Source of the DNA: Acanthaster planci
Taxonomy: Eukaryota > Echinodermata > Asteroidea > Valvatida > Acanthasteridae
Length of the DNA: 53,647 bases
NCBI RefSeq assembly: GCF_001949145.1
Contig: NW_019091559.1
Location: forward strand, 556,235-609,881
Reading direction: 5' to 3'
In this document: positions 1 through 18,698 of the stretch, in pieces
Position numbering within the stretch: position 1 is the stretch's first letter
Layout of the letters: each line of letters begins with the position of its first letter
Notes under the pieces: model-generated
Told to the model about the DNA's origin: nothing
The model's database searches: none
The model's input: only the letters and a program-made list of their open reading frames with translations
Program-made: the position numbers and the translations under genes

Positions 1-68
1 TGGTATTTGACGGGGGTCAAATGGAGTCTTTTATAGCAACTGACTGACAGCAAGCGTCGGGAAAAATA

Positions 69-147
69 AAAAGTCAATTCTCGGATTCGAACCCACCCTC
101 TAACGATTTGATAACCGCGAGCTTAACCACTCGGCCATCTCAGAGAT
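69..147 (-). tRNA. tRNA-Ser/Leu-like relic (pseudogene or SINE head)
   Basis: On the minus strand there is a perfect Pol III A box (TGGCCGAGTGG) and B box (GGTTCGAATCC) at tRNA spacing, followed by a T-run that could end Pol III transcription. The A-box context resembles the class II (Ser/Leu) tRNAs. The acceptor arms do not pair, the T stem has two mismatches, and there is no clear long variable arm. It is therefore more likely a tRNA pseudogene or the head of a tRNA-derived SINE than a working tRNA. No anticodon is assigned. Confidence 0.5.
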
Positions 148-3100
148 ACTGCTCTTGCTGTTTATATTAATTAAGGAGATAACAAAGTCATTCAACTTAT
201 TGCACAGAATGTTGCAAAGAATGTGAGTGATTGAAACGTTATCCGCCCTGAGCCGAAGTACACCCTCACCGGCGAAAGAAAGACAGGTGACAATAAGTTT
301 TCCAACCGGGTTCTAACACGCGTTCGACGTGCACGTATAATTAAAAATCGCTGCGCGTACTCAGCGTCCTCCGCGTCAACGCGCATAAACTTGCGAACCT
401 ATTCGGTGCGTGAGTACTAAAGGACTGTCGATTTCATTTCAAAATGCACCCTCTGTTATTCATGCTCGGAGCGGATATAATTGAGGCCAGCGCCAAGGGG
501 TTACAAGCATCAATCGCCATTTGCATGGAGCCATGGAACCCGAAGTTAACGCACAACTTCTGCGATCGTCCAATGGGAGCCTGCAAGTCGTGGCGCGTCC
601 GCCTTTGTGACGAAGTCACGAACGGGATAGGGAGTGCGTACATCCCGCTCTTTGAAAATGCTGCACGCGGGCACGGTACACCACCTCAGCTGAAAAAAGG
701 AGAGTTACTCACATCCTTTTTAATTTAATTTTTCATGGTTCACCATTGCAATGTTTCATCTGAAACCCAATCAGAAAGTGAAAAGAGGTCAGACAGAATT
801 GCATACTCATCATGCAGTCATATAGCCCTTCAGACCGATTAAAAAACTTCATTTAAGAGAGATGTGTGCTGAAATTCCGCGGTGCACCGTTCACGATGCG
901 CCTACCTAATCCCATTTTCAATGGCCAACTTGCCTATTGTTGTTCATACTTGCAAGCAGCAATCCCACTCATGCAAATTGATTATGGACCCTTCCACTGA
1001 AAATAATCCTGTACCGATGGGTGATCATGACCCATAGCTCCTGTATCAATAAATATGAAATAACTATGTATTTCCATATACTTTCTTGGGGGGGGGGGTA
1101 AGCTTCTGACAGGACACATTACCACACCTTGCCTATAATAATCACTATTTATTCCTTTCCATAACCATGTAATGCTTACTGCATCACACGGCAGCGCCCG
1201 AAACAGCAACGCCGCAAACCCCAGCCCTCCCAGGTAACACGTACAGACCTACACTCATGACACCCATTGTCCACTCAGACAATCCGGGACAAAATAGTTG
1301 GAACACCTTGTGGGAAACGCGGTGATAACATCTCCCCTCTCCCCCATTCAATGTTGCAGTCGTTTATTGGACCAAGATTCCGTCCAGCTTACCCAATGAG
1401 AAACAACATTGACAGGGGGCGAGGGGGAGGCATGTTCCAGCGAGATTTGTCTACGATTGTAGGAGCTCCTTCTGAATTGGACTGGTTCTGTGGAACAACG
1501 GCTGATAAACAGACTACGTGGAAGGAGGTGAATTGGACCAAAGATGCATAGCGCCGCAGCTATACAATTTTTGAATTGGACTAATGACAACAGCATTTAT
1601 GCTCCCCGCACATACAAACCCCCCATAACCACAAACACTGACTGTCTGCTTTTCATATGCAGCAAGGTATGAGACAGAGAGAACCCCCCCCCCGGTTTTG
1701 TGTTGGTCATTGTCTCGCACGAATCTGGGGAATTCCTTTCAGATATCTTGGGGGGGGGGAGTGTTAAGTAACAATAGTCTGGAATGTGTATAGGGATTGG
1801 ACANTGTTGGGGGGTACCCCTCGGTCTCATTTCTTGCTGGGTATAAGAAAAAAAGCAAACAGGCTTCCGTTTATTTTCTCACTAACCAAACAGTAATATT
1901 TCTAAACAAAACATACAAGTTGGGGGCAAAATGAGACTGGTCTATTTCCACGAAAGTTCCGTCGCAAAAGAAAATCCGCGTATATACGATTTCTTGAATG
2001 TATTTTTATTTTCATTTTAGCTCGAAATCGATGGCACGTCCGCAATCCTGTATTCCTGTTACCCAAATAAAATTATAAGAAGTATCCGCCACTAAAACAA
2101 TCCTAGAAGAGTACTGATATACACATGAGCACCCTACTGCATAATACCATTTTGAACTTGGGTGGCTCCAAATTTGTCTAAGTTCCTCATTAATAATATA
2201 AGCTTGTAGTTCGGTTCGTAGCTTCCACTTGTTTTTACAAACCCTCCAGTCCTCTAATAGAGGCTTTGCGTGGTAGTCTGCAGACTGGTTCGTGCATTCA
2301 ATGCTAATCAGATAGCACACGAAGAGGGCGCTGCACTCAAGTCCATCCAGTTAAAAGAAAACAAGAAAAGCCTAGATGCCGTGTGGTCGTCGTTACAATC
2401 GAACCTCGTTAATTAATAAGAGCAGTGTTTATACATGATTCCGTTTTTAACGAGGACAATTTCAGGTCCCAATTCTCTGTTTTCATTCCTGATAATACAA
2501 GGTTCCTATTCCTATCACCTATAACAAGGTAATTTACCAAGCACGAGTTCCAGATTGTAGTTCAGAGATGGTTAAATGGTTATGGATGTCAAAAGCAAAC
2601 ACTCGGACCACATGAAAGGAACGACACTTGCGCAATGAGGCTGTTTCGCGGGAAGTTCAATCACACAATTGTTTAATGTTACCATAAACATGAAACCAAG
2701 AACTAACTCCAACCCACTTGCTTGCTAGTATGGCCATCAATTAAACTTTACAGTTGCCAAATTAAATTAAGATGCAAATAAAATAAATCATGTGTTGTAT
2801 GCACCGGAGGGTGATGTCAAATCTTTCAGTATCGCTTCTTCCCAAGGAGCTACTGGTACGCATGTATTTATCTATACCAGAATGTCTGCAACGGCAGTGA
2901 GTACATGTACATGTATACGGACACAATGAGAATGTTTGCGGAACTAACGTCTACATTTGATGGTTTGACATTTGGCCAGTAAAAACTACACAAAAGCTCC
3001 ATACGGTGGAGATTACATCGGCCTAAGAGAGTTCTGAACACTAATCATTGTTTTGGTGTTATTAACAACCACTCCAGGCAGTCTCCTCGTGTGAGCAATT

Positions 3101-3633
3101 GTAGAAGTTCAGTTGTAACAAAATTTAGGATCAAATATTCCTAAGCAATGGGAGAACAAGAAAATCATTGGGAACCTCACTTATTAAAATAAAAAGTACA
3201 GCAAAGAAAACTGTATTAATCTGGTAATTCAAATAAAATCTTCCCACTGACTTTCAACTTTCAAACCTATAACTATTTACTTTGACATTGCTCAGTAATG
3301 TGCAAAACTGGATTTGTACACTAATTCAATTTGATTTTGATTTTTCAAATCATTAAAGTTTGGTCTTCTGGTCTACTGATTCAATCAAGGGGAAGTAAAC
3401 TCCTGTGTGATCTAGCCTGGGAATTCGATGCACAAAGCCATTTCATATTCACACATCCTCTTCTTGTAAATATCAACTCTTAACATAAACGAAGTTATAA
3501 AGGGATTAAAATGCAATCCTAGACTCTGGCCTCCTGAGTAGGTCCAAGAAAAACAGTCTTTCCTTCTCATGTGCTGCTAACATGCACCATATTCATCTTT
3601 CAAACAAAACACAGCATCTTTAAGAGTCTTAAT
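148..3633. other. Noncoding stretch, including the likely 3' UTR of ATP5MC
   Basis: I see no protein-coding exon here. Short ORFs at 434-728 lie in a dispersed repeat (see 510-890). There are G/C homopolymer runs near 1087, 1690 and 1750, and one unresolved base at 1804. The right-hand end must contain the 3' UTR of the minus-strand ATP synthase gene, but I found no clean minus-strand AATAAA in the 600 bases beyond its stop. Confidence 0.5.
510..890. repeat. Dispersed repeat, copy A (partner at 46165-46470)
   Basis: Blocks match, in the same order and orientation, a second copy 45.6 kb away. They are GTTAACGC-CAACTT, then TCCAATGGGAGCCTG, then TGACGAAGTCAC followed by a GGATAGG block, and finally GATGTGYGCTGAAAT about 230 bases further on. 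Spacing is conserved with small indels. The copy contains the palindrome GTGACGAAGTCAC. No terminal repeats were seen, so the class is unknown. Confidence 0.55.
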
Positions 3634-12236
<8,603 letters not shown>

Positions 12237-12500
12237 GTTGAACAAAAGGGTATTTAGAACGCTCGACGACGTCTGCAAATTCAAGAATTGAGGACGTAGA
12301 AATTAGCAGAGCCCGGCAAATGGCACACGTTTTCCGATATCTTTTAGAAATGAAGTACACTTTCACTTCTAGAAATACATTAAATGGTGCAAAGAAAAAA
12401 ACAAACACTTTAAAGGTTTGCTGAGAAAAATGTATTTTATGAATGGATGAAGCAAAATTTCGAAGGATTCTATAACAAATGGGCACAGGACTCTACTCAC

Positions 12501-12600
12501 CTAATTTGCAACCGGCGAAGGAGGACACTGTTACGCATGCGCACACGTACAGACTCACAAATAGCATGGTTCCGCTACGAGGGCCAATAAAGTTTCACAC
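12501..12600 (-). other. Probable 5' noncoding exon of ATP5MC
   Basis: On the minus strand the sequence ends TGCAAATTAG followed by a consensus donor, GTGAGTAG, at 12500-12495. The next acceptor, 12273-12274, opens the exon with the start codon. The in-frame TAG just before the donor shows this exon is untranslated. Its upstream edge is a guess. Confidence 0.6.
12531..12544. promoter_or_regulatory. NRF-1-like palindrome in the ATP5MC/JAZF1 promoter region
   Basis: ACGCATGCGCAC matches the NRF-1 consensus YGCGCAYGCGCR except near one edge. NRF-1 is an established activator of nuclear genes for oxidative phosphorylation, including ATP synthase subunits. The site lies in or just upstream of the first ATP5MC exon, about 610 bases from the JAZF1 start codon. 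Confidence 0.55.
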
Positions 12601-13151
12601 AAGAATAGATATTATCTGTTCAGCTAGAATGAGTCGCTGACTTGACCTCCATATTCTCGCGCGTTACTAGAATCATTCTAGAGTTTGCATGAAAAGTGTC
12701 ATTTTTGTCTTTATTCGAAATAACTTCCCGGTAAGCATTCATTTCATTTTGGGTGTAGTAGTTTTACATTTTAAAGAGAACCATTTTAATTCTCTTGGTT
12801 TTATAAATTAAAATCAGCTAGTCACGTGATAATCCTCGTGAGGTCACACGAGAGTTAATAACTGTTTTATGACTCTATTTTATTTTGTTTTTTATATGGA
12901 AACAGTCGTCGTAATTTGATACCGAGGCGATTCCCGGGAAATAATAGCGCGCGCTCTTCTCCCTTATCGTATACGCTGGAACACAGTACATGTACACAAT
13001 CTACTGTACAATGTATGAGTACAGTACATGCACGTACGTACGTGTGCAACGATACACTACTGGAGTTCATCACTGTATGAGGAGGTTTGGGATGCGATGG
13101 AGGCCGAGGTTGGTGAAATGTCAACAAAAATCTGCCCGTTGTCTCTCTGAG
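12545..13151. promoter_or_regulatory. Head-to-head promoter interval, ATP5MC (minus) and JAZF1 (plus)
   Basis: Only about 600 bases separate the ATP5MC first exon from the JAZF1 start codon, and no other gene lies between. The interval contains GTCACGTGAT at 12821-12830 (E-box of the USF/MITF/TFEB kind) and GC-rich patches at 12657 and 12945. The right edge (12990-13080) is a TACATGTAC-rich run that may be 5' UTR of JAZF1. Transcription starts are not determined. Confidence 0.5.
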
Positions 13152-16100
13152 ATGGCCGTGTTCTACACGAATACCTGCAAGTTCAGCGGATGTAGTTTAA
13201 CATTTTCATCGCTTGGTCAGCTGATTGAGCACATCGAAGAAACGCACATAGGTAAAAATCAGGCACAAAAAGACGTATTGAGCATGTTTAGAGGAGATGG
13301 TTCGTGTGTGCATGCGCCTTAACATCGTCAATCGGTTAACCGGCATTGTCAATTACATACATGTGTTGTGTGAAAGTCAGGTGCCTCCCCGAGCACGAAC
13401 AAAAGCTTCCTCAGAAATTCGGCAGCCGTCGCTTAGTATCTCTTCGGTTGTGCATTCTTCCCTTCATGATTATTTGTAATTGTATAATAGGCCTATGCCA
13501 TGATAATTTATCATGCAGTCTGACCCTCATTATAATAGTCAAACGGGTGGTAATATGTGAATGTTGCTGTGCATTCTATTGTGCCATGCGAATTGAAAAA
13601 CTGTAAATTTTTTTGTTGTACAAAATGTCAGGATGTAAATGTACATACACTAAATATACAGTTTTTATTCTGTTTTGGTACGTATACATGTACAAGATTA
13701 AGAGCATGCATCTGCAGTATAAAAAGAAACAGTGCATTTATACTTTGCATTGTCTTAGGCCTACACCTGCCCGAGCTACTTGGTAGGACCATGGAGGAAA
13801 TTGTGTTCTTATTCCTCCATGGTGATGGTAGGACCATGGGTTTTCCTTCCTCCATGGTATGACAAGGTCAAGGAGACTTCGTCATGTTCATCCCAACAAG
13901 TACCTAGTTTCAGTGGGGGATCTGTATTCATTAAAATACACCCTTACAAGAATACAAAGGGACACCAGGGTAATGGCCCTGGTTCTTTGTATTCCTGTGT
14001 TTTAATGAACTGAGATCAACACTGGATTTACTTTTCACACAAAGAAATTGAATTCACTGTGTCCCAAACTGACCATTGTTACAGACATTAATATTTTTGC
14101 TTTTGTACAGTCGGTTTATAGTTTATAAAACTTGGTACATACACATATCTAATATCTATCGATATGTGTGTGAAAAGTTTTCGGTAATTGATTTTGTCTC
14201 TGCCTAACATCATCAGGAATGTGCTACTGTAACTTTACTGTAAGGATTTGTTTGAAATTACTTGGGTTCCTCTTTTTGTGGGGTTGACATTGCTTATTTC
14301 AAAGTAAGAACAATGCCTTCCTAGGCTACATGTATTTGTGTAAAGTATGAAAAATTATTGTTGAATGACAACATGTCATATCATTACCATCCATTAATCG
14401 CCAGTGTTTGTTTTAGTTTTATTTTCATTTTATTTTTTATTTTATAACACTTTACACTGGCTGATATAAATAAATAAGAACATGAAATAAACAATGTCAA
14501 AAGTAGTTCTTAAAACATTTACAAATACAACCTACAAACTAAAACACTAAAAAAAGAATCCAGGTATTCAGTCACAATCACAAGTCAAACCACAAGTCAT
14601 TTCATTTTGATGATAAAATGAACACCCATGTCACAATTCATTTGGCACACTTTCCGCTTGACTTGAGGTTTTATGACTTGTGACTTCATTAACTTGATGT
14701 GACCTTTGGGGACTTGATCACAAGTGCCACTGAGTCATGTTAGAATGTGTATCAGTAAGTTTGTTGATATTGCTGGTAAATACACGTTCATTTGGAGATC
14801 AGTTGCATGTACCATAATTGTAAATAGGAAGACGGTGTGTGACATTCTGTCTTCCATTTATCTCAAACACGGAGCTTCTTCACTGGTTCCAAATTTCAAT
14901 TCCCCACAAATCCCCATGAACTCTTTGAGAGGTTGTTCATGTATGTTTTTTCCCAGCAGTGAGGTCCAGCTGGTCTGACAAACTACATCTGTGGTGGTGG
15001 TCACTGTGGTGGTCACTGCCACTGTGAAGCAACAGTTTTGTTTGGAAATAGGGGACCATTCTCCACAACATCTATACTTAACATGTGTGTAGTTCCACAA
15101 TGCTGATTATGTATGAATGTACAGATTTGCATGTGAAAGGCACAGCACACATAACAACTTAGATTCTCTGTCCGGTATGGAATGCCCAGTTTCAATGTTT
15201 TCCCCATTCTCACTTGTCTTGACAGTTTAGAAGTAGGTGCCTACTGGTGTTCGGAAACATTGAATAATGTAGGCGTTTGGGTGTTTTGTGTTTGATTTTC
15301 AGATTCTGATCCTCAGTTTATTGAGGAGCAGGAGGGCCAACAGCCATCTGCTGTAGCTCTGAGCTATGTCATCAAGTAAGTCATCTTGGTTTGTTACACC
15401 AGAGAAGCCCCGGGTAACCAGGTCCCTCTTCAATCTTGTAGTTGAGCTGGAATGTTGGTTCACAAATGTACATGAACATGGCATACATTTAAGCAATCTT
15501 GGTGTTCATTGAACCTCACCTGTAGTCTGAGTGCAAGAGACAATAGAAATCGTGCAACTCACAGAAACAAGGATTGTTTTAGACATTGTTGAGATGATCA
15601 GAAACTTGGAAAGGATGGGATTTATTAGTCCTAATTCTTCTAGGATTCAAGAAGACAGAACCCATACTTCTACAACTTTACATGGAGATTGATGCCCCTT
15701 GATGTCCCTTGAGGAGTCTGGATTTTGTGATCTTCGCTACCCTCCTATTCTGATCTCTGTTCTCCTTCGACAGATTCAATTTAAATATGGCCTGCATATC
15801 AAAGCATCCATAACCCTAACACTCCTCAATCCTTCACCTGTTGGAGGACTGAGGAGGGTTAGGGATAATGATTACGTCTGTTCTAGTCAGTTGGACAAAC
15901 AGTTAGATTGTTTATAATTTACATTATTACATCAAGACGTGCATGAGTAGATTTCATTCTGCATGACCAATGGAAGAAGTCGACATTTTCATCTGTGTGA
16001 AATGATCAAGTTGATATTTTCTTCTGTGTGAAATGATGAAGTTGATATTTTCATCTGTGTGAAATGATGAAGTTGATATTTTCATCTGTGTGAAATGATA

Positions 16101-18698
16101 AAGTTGATATTTTCATCTGTTTGAAATGATACCATCTGGACTTGACTTTGCAGATTTGTGACAGATGCAGCAAAGCATCATAATGAGACAACACCAACTG
16201 CCAAGAAACGTCCCAAACCGAATGCATCAAACGTAGCTTCAATCAGAAGCATAACACCTAGCACAGGTACATGTACACACGTAGATCCTATGTGTCTATT
16301 GTGTAAAAGACACTTTGGGGGGCACAGTGTGGATTTTACATGAGGGAAGGTCATATAAAGGCCTTTTAGGGACTGGTATTCAGAAATAAAGGTACATGTA
16401 CATGTATTACTGATGGTGGCACCCTACACCAATGTTGTGTCTGTGCATTAAGAACTGAGAAAGTGCTGTCCTAAAGGTTGAGAGAAAGTAATTCACAAGG
16501 TCATATCATGATAAGGCCATGTGAAAAAAATAGTTGGTGATCGTCCCAGCCCGTCCCACCCGCAATTTTTGGGGGGGGTGGGGGAAACAGGAAAAAACCG
16601 GCCTTTTGGACCATCCCACATTCATATTTAGCGACCTTCTGTTACGCACTTTGGAAACAATACTTCTGGAAATCGCCGATTACTCCCGAGCATCTACATG
16701 TACGAGTGCAGATTCACCCAACCTCAACTCCATGGCATGGCATGAATGAGCCCATGAGAACGAAGTTGAGATTCACCAAACCATTAACAAGTTTTTATGA
16801 GCTGCATCCGAATTATTGGCTGCAGTTGCGGCCGCGTGCATAAACCTATGGAATGTAAAGTAGCCAGCGAGGCAGCAACCACAATAGCTTTGTACAATGT
16901 GGTCATAGCCACAGTATATAATTCGAATGTGGCCTCAACTTCTGCTGTATGCTGGGTCAACATTCAATAGCGGCAGCCATTCCCCGATACTGATTCCACT
17001 TCACAGAGCTACAGTACCTTGACCCTCTCTGAGAAAACCTTCCTATTTTTGCCTGGCTGTACAACCCCAATCTCCTTTTGTATGAATGACTTGCCTGTGT
17101 AAAACCCTTTCGTAGAGAAGATCAATCAAAATCATTTCATTGAGGAAAGTGCTCTTTGTGTAATATTTTTTAATCCAGCAAAGATGTTTGTTGAAATGAA
17201 CAAACAAAAAAAGCCCTCCCATCCCAAGATTTGTATTAAAAAGGATCCTCACCAATTATTTGTTTTCATGTGGCCTAATGTTAAGGTTTATGAAGGATGA
17301 AATATGGGAGTAGAAATCACTGAAATTATGAAACAATAAAGGAATTCACATTCTCATCCAATAAAGTTTCAACTTTTTTTCTTTAATCCTCAGGGAGTGA
17401 GTATGATGAGTATGACGAGTTTGGCTCAGAATCAGACAGTGACAACTCTGTGACAACTCAAGAAGAGTACACCTCTGAAGTTATCTTGCGTACCATGAAC
17501 CCCCAGATTGGGGACGACAAACCCTACCAGTGCCCTGTCCCCGGTTGTAAGAAACGCTACAAGAATGTGAATGGGATCAAATACCATGCTAAGAATGGCC
17601 ACCGTAAGGAGAATAAGGTCAGTGTTTCGGAAGCAAACTAACATGAAGTTGGGACTATCTGTCATGTTAACCCTAACAGTCCCAAATCCTCAAATTTCTG
17701 TATGATTTTACATACACCCTGGGGGTTAGGGTTAATGGGCCAAACTTGTATCTGCAAATGGTACTTTACAATCTTGCAATTGTTAGTAGGCACTTGGGAT
17801 TTGTTAATTTAAAGGCACTTTTCAACTGTCAACATTTTTAGAATCTATACAGTTGGAAAAGTAGATTTTTGCGACTGGTTTTAAAAGGTTGGTTTCTAGT
17901 GTTTCCATTGTACGGTGGACTGTGGATGGAAGCGTTGGGAAGCAAACCAGAAAAAGAGTTGCTATCCCTGTGGATCATGAGGGCAGTGTACACTCAAGGC
18001 TGTATCTTTTTATCAACTAGAAACACGAAAATTTTATAAGAGCGAAATTGTGGTACAAAAGATATGACATAGCTGCTTAAAGTTGAATGTGACCATGGCT
18101 ATTGTGATGAATGCAGCAGCGTCAAAGATTTTTTATTTTCTGTTTGGATGCAGTCCAACTTTAAAGTGTCATTTCAATATGTTTATTGCCCACTTCGCAT
18201 TCAGTTTTTGGGAATAAAAACACATGTTGAACAAATGAACTTATTTCTTTGTAGGTGAAGAAGAGCTACAAATGTCGTTGCGGTAAGAGCTACAAGTCCC
18301 AACAAGGACTTCGTCAGCATGTCAACATTCAGCATCCTCCAGCAACCCTCACCCCGAGTGCATCACCAAAATCTCAGTCCCAGACAACAACCACTTCAAC
18401 AGTACAAACGGTACTCACAGCCAAGCAGCTGGGCTTAACGTTGCAGAGTACCGGTCTACTCATGGAACCCACCAAATGTACCAACAGCGGGACACTAACC
18501 ACCGTGGGCAGCACTGCTGTGGAACCCAGCACCCCTCTTACCCCTCTGACTCCAACCACGCCCTCCACAGGCTTCACGCTGGTTACTCTACCATCGCATC
18601 TGGATGCCACAGTTCTGGCTACACATAAGCTAGAAGGGACCGTGGTATCAGTGCAACAGATTCAACCAGATGGCAGTGCAGTGTCCATTATGAATTAA
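13152..18698 (+). CDS. JAZF1: JAZF1 (TIP27) zinc finger transcriptional cofactor
   Basis: Exons are 13152-13251, 15303-15375, 16154-16266, 17394-17617 and 18255-18698. All borders are GT-AG and join in frame to 317 residues. Finger 1 uses C9, C14, H27 and H32, with LIEHIEETHI. It is followed by the QQPSAVALSYVIKFVTDAA block typical of JAZF1. Finger 2 is C142, C147, H160 and H165 (CPVPGCKKRYKNVNGIKYH). Finger 3 is the unusual C-x-C type (C177, C179, H192, H197; CRCGKSYKSQQGLRQHVNIQH). An acidic stretch (EYDEYDEFGSESDSD) precedes finger 2. Vertebrate JAZF1 represses nuclear receptor TR4 and associates with the NuA4 acetyltransferase complex. The linker in exon 3 is shorter than in vertebrates. 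The protein continues about 120 Ser/Thr-rich residues past finger 3, where vertebrate JAZF1 ends after about 15. The start is chosen by alignment to the family; upstream in-frame ATGs exist. Confidence 0.95.
13781..13859. repeat. Tandem CCATGG-centred palindromic units
   Basis: Two neighbouring units each start TGGTAGGACCATGG and end CCTCCATGGT (13781-13824 and 13826-13859). Within each unit the ends are inverted copies, GGACCATGGAGGA against TTCCTCCATGGT in the first. It lies in JAZF1 intron 1, about 70 bases upstream of another hairpin element. Confidence 0.6.
13927..14009. repeat. Hairpin (foldback) element in JAZF1 intron 1
   Basis: An 83-base inverted repeat. The left arm, TTCATTAAAATACAC then AATACAAAG and ACCAGGG, pairs with the right arm CCCTGGTTCTTTGTATTCC then GTGTTTTAATGAA. 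There are a few mismatches and a very short loop (TAATGG region). It is noncoding. Confidence 0.75.
15811..15866. repeat. Palindromic telomere-like hairpin element, copy 2
   Basis: It matches copy 1 (6204-6264) at all but three positions across TAACCCTAAC to GTTAGGG, with the same loop (ATCCTTCACCTGTTGGAGGA). The positions that differ between the two arms are exchanged relative to copy 1 (see findings). It is in JAZF1 intron 2. Confidence 0.8.
15976..16130. repeat. 31-bp minisatellite just upstream of JAZF1 exon 3
   Basis: Five head-to-tail copies of a 31-base unit (GAAGTTGATATTTTCATCTG, then TGTGAAATGAT) with a few substitutions. The array ends 23 bases before the exon 3 start, so the branch point and polypyrimidine region border it directly. 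Confidence 0.85.
17667..17735. repeat. Palindromic telomere-like hairpin, divergent relative
   Basis: The arms are TTAACCCTAACAGTCCC and a right arm ending GGGGGTTAGGGTTAA. The loop is about 35 bases and unlike that of the other two copies. It starts 50 bases after the exon 4 donor, in JAZF1 intron 4. Confidence 0.55.

Noticed and set aside
444-728. 94-codon plus-strand frame
   Set aside because: It lies in a dispersed repeat whose second copy does not keep the frame.
12990-13151. N-terminal extension of JAZF1 from upstream in-frame ATGs
   Set aside because: The frame is open, but the sequence is mainly TACATGTAC repeat and does not resemble JAZF1, whose family start aligns with the ATG at 13152.
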